Source of the DNA: CADCVT01 sp035940955
GTDB lineage: Bacteria > Actinomycetota > Thermoleophilia > Solirubrobacterales > Solirubrobacteraceae
DNA length: 64,000 bases
Assembly: GCA_035940955.1 (NCBI GenBank)
Contig: DASZEJ010000160.1
Coordinates: 8,281 to 72,280 of the forward strand
Direction of reading: 5' to 3'
Positions 23,683-31,291 of this stretch are shown piece by piece. The translations under genes were made by a program, and so were the position numbers. Under the pieces are notes generated by a model. The model worked only from the letters and a program-made list of their open reading frames with translations, made no database searches and was not told the DNA's origin. The number at the start of each line of letters is the position of its first letter. Positions within the stretch are counted from its first letter, which is position 1.

Positions 23683-24812
23683 TCCCGTCGCGCCTGCTCC
23701 TCGGCTCCGGCCCCTCCCCCGTCCCGCAACGGGTGCTCGACGCCCTCGCCCGGCCGACGATCGGCCACCTCGATCCCGCGTTCGCGGAGCTGATGGAGGA
23801 GGTCGCGTCGCTCCTGCGCGCGACGTTCGGCACCGCGAACCGCGCGACGCTCCCGATCAGCGGCACCGGCAGCTCGGGGATGGACGCGATGGTCGCGAAC
23901 TTCGTCGAGCCGGGGGATCGGGTGGTGTGCGGCGTGTGCGGGCTGTTCGGGCAGCGGATGGCCGACGAGCTCGCGCGCAACGGAGCCGAGGTCGTGCGCG
24001 TGGAGGCCGAGTGGGGCCGGGCGATCCCGGTCGAGTCGCTGCTGGCCGCCCTCGACCGCGGCGCCGACGCGCTGTTCGTCGTCCACGGCGAGACGTCGAC
24101 CGGCGTGTGCCAGCCGCTCGACGGGCTGGGCGAGGCGTGCCGCGAGCGGGACGCGCTGCTGCTCGTCGACTGCGTCACGTCGCTGGCCGGGCAGGAGCTG
24201 TCGTGCGACGAGTCGCTCGTCGACGCCGCGTTCAGCGGGTCGCAGAAGTGCCTGAACTGCCCGCCCGGGCTCGCGCCGTTCACGGCCGGCGAGCGGGCGC
24301 TGGAGAAGCTGCACCGCCGCTCGATGCCGGTGCGGTCGTGGTACTTCGACCTGTCGCTCGTGCTCGGCTACTGGCAAGCGAACGGCGGCGGGCGCGCGTA
24401 CCACCACACCGCGCCGATCAACATGATCTACGCGCTGCGCGAGGCGCTGGAGATCGTGTCGGTCGAGGGCCTCGCGGCGCGGTGGGAGCGCCACGCTGCC
24501 GCCCACGAGCGGCTGCGGCGCGCGCTGGAGGCGCTCGGCTGCACGCGGCTCGCGCGGGACGGCGAGCAGCTGCACCCGCTGCTCGCCATCACCCCGCCGT
24601 CTGGCACCGACGTCGAGGGCGTCCGGCGCCGGCTGCTGAGCGAGCACGGCATCGAGATCTCCGCCGGAGCCGGCCCGCTCGCCGGCCGCGTCTGGCGGAT
24701 CGGCGTCATGGGCGCGGGCGCCGAGCCCGGGCCGCAGGAGCGGCTGGTCCGCGCGCTGGCGGCAGAGCTTCGAGCCGACCCGACCGACGCGCTCGCCGCG
24801 CTCGCCGCGTGA
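23679..24812 (+). CDS. Alanine-glyoxylate aminotransferase family PLP enzyme
   Basis: 377-residue class V aminotransferase. Signatures: LLGSGPSPVPQRVLDALARP at the N-terminus, the cofactor-binding stretch ISGTGSSGMDAMVANFVEPG, FVVHGETSTGVCQPL, the aspartate in LLLVDCVTSLAG and the Schiff-base Lys in FSGSQKCLNCPPGLAP. This family transaminates glyoxylate or pyruvate with alanine or serine (AGXT, serine-glyoxylate type). GTG at 23679 overlaps the previous stop, and its own stop overlaps the GTG of the M29 peptidase, so the three genes are translationally linked. A role in photorespiration-like glyoxylate salvage is possible but unproven. Confidence 0.88.
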   Translation: MIPSRLLLGSGPSPVPQRVLDALARPTIGHLDPAFAELMEEVASLLRATFGTANRATLPISGTGSSGMDAMVANFVEPGDRVVCGVCGLFGQRMADELARNGAEVVRVEAEWGRAIPVESLLAALDRGADALFVVHGETSTGVCQPLDGLGEACRERDALLLVDCVTSLAGQELSCDESLVDAAFSGSQKCLNCPPGLAPFTAGERALEKLHRRSMPVRSWYFDLSLVLGYWQANGGGRAYHHTAPINMIYALREALEIVSVEGLAARWERHAAAHERLRRALEALGCTRLARDGEQLHPLLAITPPSGTDVEGVRRRLLSEHGIEISAGAGPLAGRVWRIGVMGAGAEPGPQERLVRALAAELRADPTDALAALAA

Positions 24813-25888
24813 TCGACCCCGCCGCCTTCGCGCGCCTGCTCGCCGGCTACTGCCTCGAGGTCCGGCCGGGCCAGCAGGTCGTCGTCCGGTCGACGACGCT
24901 CGCCGCGCCGCTGATGCTCGAGCTGCAGCGCGAGCTGCTCGAGCGCGAGGCGTGGCCGCTGCTGCGCGTCGAGCTGCCCGGCCAGACGCGGGGCTACTAC
25001 GCGCACGCGCGAGACGCCCACCTCGACGGCTACGCGCCGCTCGCGATGGAGGAGGCGAAGAGGGCCGACGTGTCGCTGGCGATCCAGGCGCCGGAGAACA
25101 CCCGCGCGCTCGCGGGCATCGACCCCGAGCGCCTGGCGCGCGCCGCGGTCGGCCGCCAGCCGGTGCGGCGCGAGGCGCTCAAGCGCCGCTGGTGCCTGAC
25201 CGTCTGGCCGACCGACGCGCTCGCGCAGGAGGCGAGCATGGCGCTGCCGGACTTCGAGGCCTTCGTCCGCGCCGCCCTGTTCCTCGACCAGCCCGACCCG
25301 GTGGCGGCCTGGGGCGGCCTGCGCGACTTCCAGGCCGGCCTGGTCGAGCGCCTGTCGCGCGCCGGGACGATCCGCATCGAGGCAGAGGGAACCGATCTGA
25401 GCCTCGACGTCCGCGGCCGCACCTGGGTCAACAGCGACGGCCGGCGCAACATGCCGAGCGGAGAGGTCTTCACCGGCCCCCACGAGACGAGCGCCAACGG
25501 AACGATCCGCTTCGACGTCCCCTCCTCCCCCGCCGGCGTCCACGTCGAGGGGGTGACGCTGACCCTCCGCGACGGCGAGGTCGTCGCCGCCCGCGCCGAC
25601 CAGGGCGACGACTACCTCCAGCGAGCGCTGGAGACCGACGCGGGCGCCCGCCGCCTCGGCGAGCTGGGCATCGGCACGAACTTCGGCATCGCCCGCCCGG
25701 TGGGGACGATCCTCTTCGACGAGAAGATCGGAGGGACCGTCCACCTCGCCCTCGGCCGCTCGTATCCGGAGACGGGCGGGAGGAACGAGAGCGCGCTGCA
25801 CTGGGACCTGATCTGCGACCTGCGAAGGGGTGGGCGGATCACGGCGGACGGCGAGGTGATCCAGGCGGACGGCGAGTTCGTCAGCTGA
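24809..25888 (+). CDS. M29-family aminopeptidase (AmpS/AmpII-like)
   Basis: 359-residue cytoplasmic leucyl-type aminopeptidase with two divalent metals. The family's N-terminal domain is present (GYCLEVRPGQQVVVRSTTLA), as is the metal site: Glu in NMPSGEVFTGPHETSANG, the glycine-rich GTNFGIARPVG, Lys/Gly in FDEKIGGTVHLALG, and the terminal HWDLICDLR with His and Asp ligands. Length is slightly below the usual 400, mostly in the first domain. The GTG overlaps the aminotransferase stop as GTGA. With the aminotransferase it may recycle peptide-derived amino acids. Confidence 0.88.
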   Translation: MIDPAAFARLLAGYCLEVRPGQQVVVRSTTLAAPLMLELQRELLEREAWPLLRVELPGQTRGYYAHARDAHLDGYAPLAMEEAKRADVSLAIQAPENTRALAGIDPERLARAAVGRQPVRREALKRRWCLTVWPTDALAQEASMALPDFEAFVRAALFLDQPDPVAAWGGLRDFQAGLVERLSRAGTIRIEAEGTDLSLDVRGRTWVNSDGRRNMPSGEVFTGPHETSANGTIRFDVPSSPAGVHVEGVTLTLRDGEVVAARADQGDDYLQRALETDAGARRLGELGIGTNFGIARPVGTILFDEKIGGTVHLALGRSYPETGGRNESALHWDLICDLRRGGRITADGEVIQADGEFVS

Positions 25889-25976
25889 CCCGCGAGCGCC
25901 ACACTACGCGGCGCCTGCCGTGCGCTTACGCGTCGTAGTCGTGCCACGCGGCGCGTGCTTCGCCGGCTCGCCCGGC

Positions 25977-26405
25977 TCAAAACTGGGCCAGCACGGCGCA
26001 CGCCCGCCGCGCCGGGTCGGGCGCTACACCGGTCGGCTGCCCACGGACTGGCTCGCGGTCGCTCACCTCGGCAACCACCCAGCGCGCTCCAGAGCAGCGC
26101 AGGTCGCACGCGCGGTGCTGGCCGTCGGTGACCGACGGCGAGGAGGGCGCGAAGACGATCGGGTCGACGAACAGCGAAGCGAGCCACCGCGTCGAGACCT
26201 GATCATCGAGCACCCCGTCCGTGAGGGCCCGCACCGTATCGCCGTCCGCGCCGGCGGGCAGGCGGTCGAGCAACTCAACACTCGCGTCGGCAATCACGCG
26301 CCAGTCGGTGCTGTGACAGCCGCACGCGGCGCGGTCGTCCGGGGCGAGGCTGAGGAAGAAAAGCGCGCCCGCGGCCGCCTGCGACGCCGACCCCGCGTCG
26401 GCCAT
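25977..26405 (-). CDS. Hypothetical protein, 142 aa
   Basis: No family recognised. From ATG at 26405 the frame is high in GC3 and free of shadow-type composition, so I believe it. An Ala-rich helix (SASQAAAGALFFLSLAP) is followed by charged helices and a Cys-containing region (DDRAACGCHS, HRACDLRCSGARW). The upstream frame continues open to 26564, but there the codons end in A/T and look non-coding. No SD is evident. It is convergent with the M29 peptidase and divergent from the GMC operon, whose promoter region lies directly upstream, so it might be related to that operon's control. It has no recognisable DNA-binding motif. Confidence 0.5.
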   Translation of the reverse strand: MADAGSASQAAAGALFFLSLAPDDRAACGCHSTDWRVIADASVELLDRLPAGADGDTVRALTDGVLDDQVSTRWLASLFVDPIVFAPSSPSVTDGQHRACDLRCSGARWVVAEVSDREPVRGQPTGVAPDPARRACAVLAQF

Positions 26406-26526
26406 CGTCTCGCGCCGGAGGGTGCGCCACCCGTGGTAGAGGAACACCCGCAGCGTCAGCAGCACGCCGCAGGATCTCGCGCACGACCCGAGGATACGCT
26501 TTGCATACTGAGACACACAACATTGC

Positions 26527-26558
26527 TTGACATACCGCGCAATATGCGGTCGTATTGC
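26527..26558 (+). promoter_or_regulatory. Candidate promoter and 20-bp operator dyad of the GMC operon
   Basis: This stretch is markedly AT-rich for the window. TTGACA at 26527-26532 is a perfect -35, and TCGTAT at 26550-26555 is a poor -10 at 17 nt. Over it lies GCAATA-8nt-TATTGC (26539-26558), perfect 6-bp arms, the size of a TetR or similar operator. TTGCTTG is also repeated at 26523 and 26555. From 26406 to 26520 I see nothing further. Confidence 0.45.
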
Positions 26559-26599
26559 TTGCATGACGTGCGGTCACCCCGGCAGGGCGGCGTGATCCG

Positions 26600-28984
26600 T
26601 TGCCCGCTCCAGAGCGTTTCGACTGTGTCGTCGTGGGGAGCGGGTTCGGGGGGTCGGTCACGGCCCAGCGGCTGGCCGCGGCCGGCAAGCGGGTGCTGGT
26701 GCTCGAGCGCGGCAAGGCGTATCCGCCTGGGTCGTTCCCGCGCAGCCCGATCGGCTTCAAGTCGAACTTCTGGGACCCCAGCGACGGCCTGCACGGGCTC
26801 TTCGACCTCTGGTCGTTCAGCGGCTTGGACGCGGTCATCTCGAGCGGTCTCGGCGGCGGGTCGCTCATCTACGCGAACGTCCTCCTGCGCAAGGACGAGA
26901 AGTGGTTCGTCGAGTCGGGGCCCGGCGGCGAGTCGTGGCCGATCACCCGGGCCGACCTCGAACCGCACTACCAGGCCGCCGAGGACAAGATCGGCGTGCA
27001 CAAGTACCCGCTGGAGCACGCGCCCTACGACAAGACGCCGAAGACGCTCGCCTTCAAGGCGGCGGCCGAGGCCCGCGGCATGGACTGGTTCCGCCCGCCG
27101 CTGGCTGTGACTTTCGGCAACGAGGGCGAGGACCCGTCGCCCGGCGTCCCGATCCGGGAGGAGCACGAGAACATCCATCGCCGACCGCGCGAGACGTGCC
27201 GGCTCGTCGGCGAGTGCGACATCGGCTGCAACTTCGGGGCCAAGAACACGCTCGACTACACCTACCTCTCGCAGGCGTGGCGCGACGGAGCCGACATCCG
27301 CACCCGCTGCGAGGTCCGCGAGTTCGAGCCGCGCGAGGGCGGCGGCTGGACCGTGCGCTATGTCGAGCACACCGACGAGCGGGAGGGCCGCCCCACCGAC
27401 GTCGCTCGCCTGCCGCGCAAGACGGTCACCGCCGACCACCTGGTCCTGGCGGCGGGAACGCTCGGCAGCACCTACCTCCTGCTGCGCAACCGCGGCGCGC
27501 TCCCCGGGCTGTCCCCCCGGCTGGGCGAGGGCTTCACCGGCAACGGCGACCTGCTGACGTTCGCGGTCCGCTGCACGCAGAAGGGTCTCGACGGCCGACG
27601 GGCGCCGAGGCGGATCGACCCCGCCTACGGGCCGGTGATCACGAGCGCGGTCCGCATCGGCGACGAGCTGGACGGGGACGGCTCCCAGGGCCGCGGCCTC
27701 TACGTCGAGGACGCGGGCTACCCGGAGTTCGTCTCGTGGATGCTGCAGCTCGTCGACGCGCCGAGCGCGGTCGCGAAGGCGCTCCCCGTCCTCGCCAGGC
27801 TCGTCGCGACGCGCCTGCGGCACGGCAACGAGGACGTCAGCGCCGAGCTCTCGGCGCTGCTGGGCGAGTGCACGCTCTCCTCGGGCGCCCTGCCGCTCCT
27901 GCTCATGGGCCGCGACGTCCCGGATGGGCGGATGTCGATCGCGAACGACAGGCTCGAGGTCGACTGGCGCAAGGACGGCGGCTCGATGAGCTACTTCGAC
28001 CGCGCGCGCGACGTCGCCCGCGACATCTCCGACGAGCTCGGCGCCTCGTTCCTCGACAACCCGATGTGGTGGTTCAGCCGCGTCATCACCGTGCACCCGC
28101 TCGGCGGCTGCCGGATCGGCCGAACCGACGAGGAGGGCGTCGTCGACCCGTACGGCCGCGTCTTCAACCTCCCGGGCCTGCACGTGGCCGATGGCTCGGT
28201 CATGCCGGGGCCGGTCGGGCCGAACCCGAGCCTGACGATCGCCGCCCTCGCCGAGCGCTTCGCCGACGCGATGCTCGACGGCACGCCCGCCGAGCCGCCG
28301 CGCCGCGCGCCGCGGCTGGCGAGGTCGGCCGAGGGTGCCCCGCGGCCGTCGAGCGCCCCGCCCGGCCCGCGCGCGGTGTCGGTCCGGTTCACCGAGGAGA
28401 TGAAGGGCTTCCTCGACTTCGAGGAGACCGACTACCACCGCGCGTTCCGCGCGGGCAGGGCGGCGGGCGAGCCGCTGATGTTCCGCCTCACGATCACGGT
28501 CGACGACGTCGACCGGTTCGAGAAGGACCGCGACCGCGAGGCGCAGGTCAGGGGATGGGTCGGGTCCGATGCGTTCGGCGGCCGGCGGCGGGTCGAGGGC
28601 GGCCACTTCAACCTCTTCGTCGACCAGGAGGGCGCCCTGCGCCGCACGAAGCGCATGTACTACCGGCTGTTCTTCCGCGACGTCGCCGGCCACCCGCTCA
28701 CGCTCGTCGGCCACAAGCACGTCGTCGACGAGCCGGGGTTCGACGTGTGGAGCGACACCTCGACGCTCTACACCCGCATCCTCCGCGGCCACGTCGGCGT
28801 GGACGAGCAGCCCGACGCGGAGGTCGTCGCCACCGCGATCCTGCACATCCTCAAACGGGACTTCGCCCGTCAGCTCACGACGTTCCGGGCGGACCCGGCG
28901 TATCGCGTCGACGCCATCGCCCGGTTCGGCCTGCTGTTCGCGGGCCAGCTCGCGAAGGTCTACGGAAGGTCGGCAGCACGATGA
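26600..28984 (+). CDS. GMC-family flavin oxidoreductase (cholesterol-oxidase-like) with extra C-terminal domain
   Basis: 794 residues. The FAD Rossmann motif GSGFGGSVTAQRLAAAGKRV opens the protein. SSGLGGGSLIYANVLLRKDE and CRLVGECDIGCNFGAKNTLD follow, and the catalytic-site motif HPLGGCRIG has its His near residue 499. These match the cholesterol-oxidase/long-chain-alcohol branch of GMC enzymes that oxidise hydroxyl groups to ketones or aldehydes. Such enzymes end near residue 560. Here about 230 more residues follow, with a beta-rich module (about 620-720, VDDVDRF...GHFNLFVDQEGAL) that resembles the C-terminal module of the patatin in the same operon. TTG start at 26600 with no strong SD. 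The stop overlaps the hydrolase start as ATGA. Confidence 0.87.
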   Translation: MPAPERFDCVVVGSGFGGSVTAQRLAAAGKRVLVLERGKAYPPGSFPRSPIGFKSNFWDPSDGLHGLFDLWSFSGLDAVISSGLGGGSLIYANVLLRKDEKWFVESGPGGESWPITRADLEPHYQAAEDKIGVHKYPLEHAPYDKTPKTLAFKAAAEARGMDWFRPPLAVTFGNEGEDPSPGVPIREEHENIHRRPRETCRLVGECDIGCNFGAKNTLDYTYLSQAWRDGADIRTRCEVREFEPREGGGWTVRYVEHTDEREGRPTDVARLPRKTVTADHLVLAAGTLGSTYLLLRNRGALPGLSPRLGEGFTGNGDLLTFAVRCTQKGLDGRRAPRRIDPAYGPVITSAVRIGDELDGDGSQGRGLYVEDAGYPEFVSWMLQLVDAPSAVAKALPVLARLVATRLRHGNEDVSAELSALLGECTLSSGALPLLLMGRDVPDGRMSIANDRLEVDWRKDGGSMSYFDRARDVARDISDELGASFLDNPMWWFSRVITVHPLGGCRIGRTDEEGVVDPYGRVFNLPGLHVADGSVMPGPVGPNPSLTIAALAERFADAMLDGTPAEPPRRAPRLARSAEGAPRPSSAPPGPRAVSVRFTEEMKGFLDFEETDYHRAFRAGRAAGEPLMFRLTITVDDVDRFEKDRDREAQVRGWVGSDAFGGRRRVEGGHFNLFVDQEGALRRTKRMYYRLFFRDVAGHPLTLVGHKHVVDEPGFDVWSDTSTLYTRILRGHVGVDEQPDAEVVATAILHILKRDFARQLTTFRADPAYRVDAIARFGLLFAGQLAKVYGRSAAR

Positions 28985-30033
28985 GCACCACCGCCCCCAC
29001 AGGGCCCGCGACGCGCGACGAGGTCGTGCCGTTCACCGCCGGTGACGGCGTCCCCCTCAACCTCATCCACGTGCGCGGCAAGAGGAAGCCGGCGAAGCCT
29101 CCCGTGCTGCTCGTGCACGGCGCGGGCGTGCGGGCGAACATCTTCCGCGCGCCGTCGGGCCGGACGCTCGTCGACGAGCTCGTCGACGAGGGCTACGACG
29201 TGTGGCTCGAGAACTGGCGCGCGTCGATCGACATCCCGCGGCGGAAGTGGACGCTCGACGACGCCGCCATCCACGACCACCCCGTCGCGGTCAGGACCGT
29301 CCTCGAGCACACGAAGGCCGACGAGGTGCGCGCGGTCATCCACTGTCAGGGCTCGACGTCGTTCATGATGTCGGCGGTCGCCGGACTGGTGCCCGACGTG
29401 TCGGTCGTGGTCTCGAACGCGGTGTCGCTGCACCCGGTCGTCAACCGGCTGGCCAAGCTGAAGCTGCAGTGGCTGATCCCGCCCGCGGCCCGGGTGCTCG
29501 GCTACCTCAACCCGCAGTGGGGCGTGCGGGGCGCGCCATGGCTCGTACCGAAGCTGATGGGCGCGTACGTCGCGGTCACGCACCGCCAGTGCTCCAACAT
29601 GGTCTGCAAGTGGTCGAGCTACACGTACGGCACCGGCGAGCCGACGCTGTGGCGCCACGAGAACCTCAATCGCGAGACGCACGACTGGTTGAGCAACGAG
29701 TTCGCCGACGTCCCGCTCACGTTCTTCCAGCAGATCCTCGCCTCGGTCGAGGCCGGCCACCTCGTGCGCGCCGACGACCATCCGGCGCTGCCGCACTCGT
29801 TCGTGGACTCGCCGCCGAAGACCGACGCGCGGTTCGCCTTCTTCGCCGGCTCGCTCAACGCCTGCTTCGAGCCCGAGAGCCAGACGCGGACGCACGCCTG
29901 GTTCGAGCAGCACGACCCCGGTCGCCACACGGTGACCCTCGTCCCGAACTACGGGCACCTCGACATCTTCATGGGGTCGCGCGCGGACCGGGACGTCTTC
30001 CCCGACATGCTCTCCGAGCTGGAAAGGACCTGA
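28981..30033 (+). CDS. Alpha/beta hydrolase with cysteine at the nucleophile position
   Basis: 350 residues. The fold is clear: oxyanion strand PPVLLVHGAGVRANIF, lid region, and catalytic His in VPNYGHLDIF (His326). The nucleophile elbow, normally HSxGG, reads HCQGS, so Cys122 replaces serine as in dienelactone hydrolases. The Asp of the triad probably precedes His326 in the C-terminal third. Similar hydrolases occur beside or fused to cholesterol-oxidase-like GMC proteins in actinobacteria, as I recall. The ATG overlaps the GMC stop, and the next gene starts 2 nt after its TGA with the SD GGAAAGGA inside its end. The substrate may be a lactone or thioester made by the neighbours. Confidence 0.85.
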   Translation: MSTTAPTGPATRDEVVPFTAGDGVPLNLIHVRGKRKPAKPPVLLVHGAGVRANIFRAPSGRTLVDELVDEGYDVWLENWRASIDIPRRKWTLDDAAIHDHPVAVRTVLEHTKADEVRAVIHCQGSTSFMMSAVAGLVPDVSVVVSNAVSLHPVVNRLAKLKLQWLIPPAARVLGYLNPQWGVRGAPWLVPKLMGAYVAVTHRQCSNMVCKWSSYTYGTGEPTLWRHENLNRETHDWLSNEFADVPLTFFQQILASVEAGHLVRADDHPALPHSFVDSPPKTDARFAFFAGSLNACFEPESQTRTHAWFEQHDPGRHTVTLVPNYGHLDIFMGSRADRDVFPDMLSELERT

Positions 30034-30035
30034 AC

Positions 30036-30929
30036 ATGCGCGCACGGCAGCGCATCGAGCGCCTCCGCGGCCGGTATGCCCTGGTCGACGGAATTCCGTT
30101 CACCCTGCCCGTCGACAGCCAGGACACGCCCGCCCTCATGGCGGTGTTCCCGATCTCCGCGTCGCGGGCCGCCGAGGTCTTCCCCGGGGAGGAGGTGCAC
30201 CCGGTCCGCATCGGCGGCGACGTCGGCCTGCTCGTGATCACCGTCGTCGACTACCGGACCACCGACATCGGGTCCTACATCGAGTTCTCGATCGCGATCG
30301 CGTGCACGCACGGCCTGCGGCCCGCGCCGCCGCTGCTGCCCGCGCTGCTCCGCAGGACCTACGGCACAGGCCAGTTCGTCGTCGACCTCCCCGTCTCGAC
30401 CGAGGTCTCCGTCAAGGGCGGCAAGGGGATCTGGGGCATGCCCAAGCATCAGGCCAACATGGACTTCGTCGTACGCGACGACAAGGTGTGGAGCCAGTAC
30501 GACCTCGACGGGCAGCTCTGCTGCCGCGTCGAGGTCGATCGCCCGCGCTTCGAGAAGCTGCCGGTCAGCATGTCCGCGGTCAACTACTGCGCGTTCCGCG
30601 GCATGCTCAACAAGTCGTACATCCACTTCCGCGGCCGGGCCGGCTTCAAGGTGCCGCTGATGCGCAACGCGCGGCTGACGCTCGGGGACCACCCCCGGAT
30701 GGCGCCGCTGAAGCGCCTCCAGGTTCGCCAGCGTCCGCTGTTCGCGGGCTACCTCCCGCGGACGGAGGGCATACTCGACGACCACATGGAGAGCTGGTTC
30801 CTGACCTTCCGGACCCCGCCGACCGAGCGGCCGGAGGGGCTGGAGAGCGTCGTGGACCTCGGGCTCGGGCGCGAGTGGCTGGCGCCGCCGAACGACCCCA
30901 CCGCGCGGGAGCCCGCGCGCGTCGCCTGA
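30036..30929 (+). CDS. Acetoacetate decarboxylase-like protein
   Basis: 297 residues with the ADC beta-fold. The segment VKGGKGIWGMPKHQANMDF aligns with the active-site loop of acetoacetate decarboxylase: Lys137 in GMPK sits at the Schiff-base lysine, but the neighbouring second lysine that lowers its pKa is His138 here. The enzyme may thus decarboxylate slowly or catalyse another Schiff-base reaction, such as aldol-type chemistry known for ADC relatives. The N-terminal part (YALVDGIPFTLPVDSQDTPA) and VITVVDYRTTDIGSYIEF match the family. Good SD, ATG 2 nt after the hydrolase stop, stop overlapping the next ATG. It fits a keto-acid step after GMC oxidation. Confidence 0.82.
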   Translation: MRARQRIERLRGRYALVDGIPFTLPVDSQDTPALMAVFPISASRAAEVFPGEEVHPVRIGGDVGLLVITVVDYRTTDIGSYIEFSIAIACTHGLRPAPPLLPALLRRTYGTGQFVVDLPVSTEVSVKGGKGIWGMPKHQANMDFVVRDDKVWSQYDLDGQLCCRVEVDRPRFEKLPVSMSAVNYCAFRGMLNKSYIHFRGRAGFKVPLMRNARLTLGDHPRMAPLKRLQVRQRPLFAGYLPRTEGILDDHMESWFLTFRTPPTERPEGLESVVDLGLGREWLAPPNDPTAREPARVA

Positions 30930-31288
30930 TGCGCCGGCTCGAACGCAGGCTGCTGCGGAAGATCGCCATCGCGACGGTCGTCACGGGCGCCACGCAGGCC
31001 GTCGCGCCCGCCGTCTCGTTGTCGCTGCTGCGCGGCGACGACACCCCGACCGCCCGCCACTTCTTCGGCACCGTCGGTATGTTCATGGTGTGCACGGGCG
31101 GTCTTGCCGCGGCCCGCCCCGACGACCGCGCGGTGACGCTCATGACCGTGGCGCAGAAGGCGGGCGCAGCTGCCGCGGTCGGGCTGGCGGTCAGGCGCGG
31201 GCTGCTGTCGCCGCTTGCGCTCGGGGTCGCCGGCTTCGATGCGTTCACGAGCGTGCTGGCGCTCGACTACGTGCGGCGCCTGGGCTGA
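30929..31288 (+). CDS. Small polytopic membrane protein, 119 aa
   Basis: Hypothetical with about three to four hydrophobic helices (IAIATVVTGATQAVAPAVSL, FFGTVGMFMVCTGGLAA, KAGAAAAVGLAVRRGLLSPL, a final one near ALGVAGFDAFTSVLALDY) and a basic N-terminus (MRRLERRLLRK). No family name recognised. ATG overlaps the ADC-like stop; the patatin GTG follows 3 nt after its TGA. Its fixed place suggests a membrane anchor or transporter subunit for the lipid-acting enzymes around it. Confidence 0.75.
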   Translation: MRRLERRLLRKIAIATVVTGATQAVAPAVSLSLLRGDDTPTARHFFGTVGMFMVCTGGLAAARPDDRAVTLMTVAQKAGAAAAVGLAVRRGLLSPLALGVAGFDAFTSVLALDYVRRLG

Positions 31289-31291
31289 GCC

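Noticed and set aside
26406..26564. N-terminal extension of the 142-residue protein up to 26564
   Set aside because: Codons end largely in A/T and the region holds the divergent promoter of the GMC operon.
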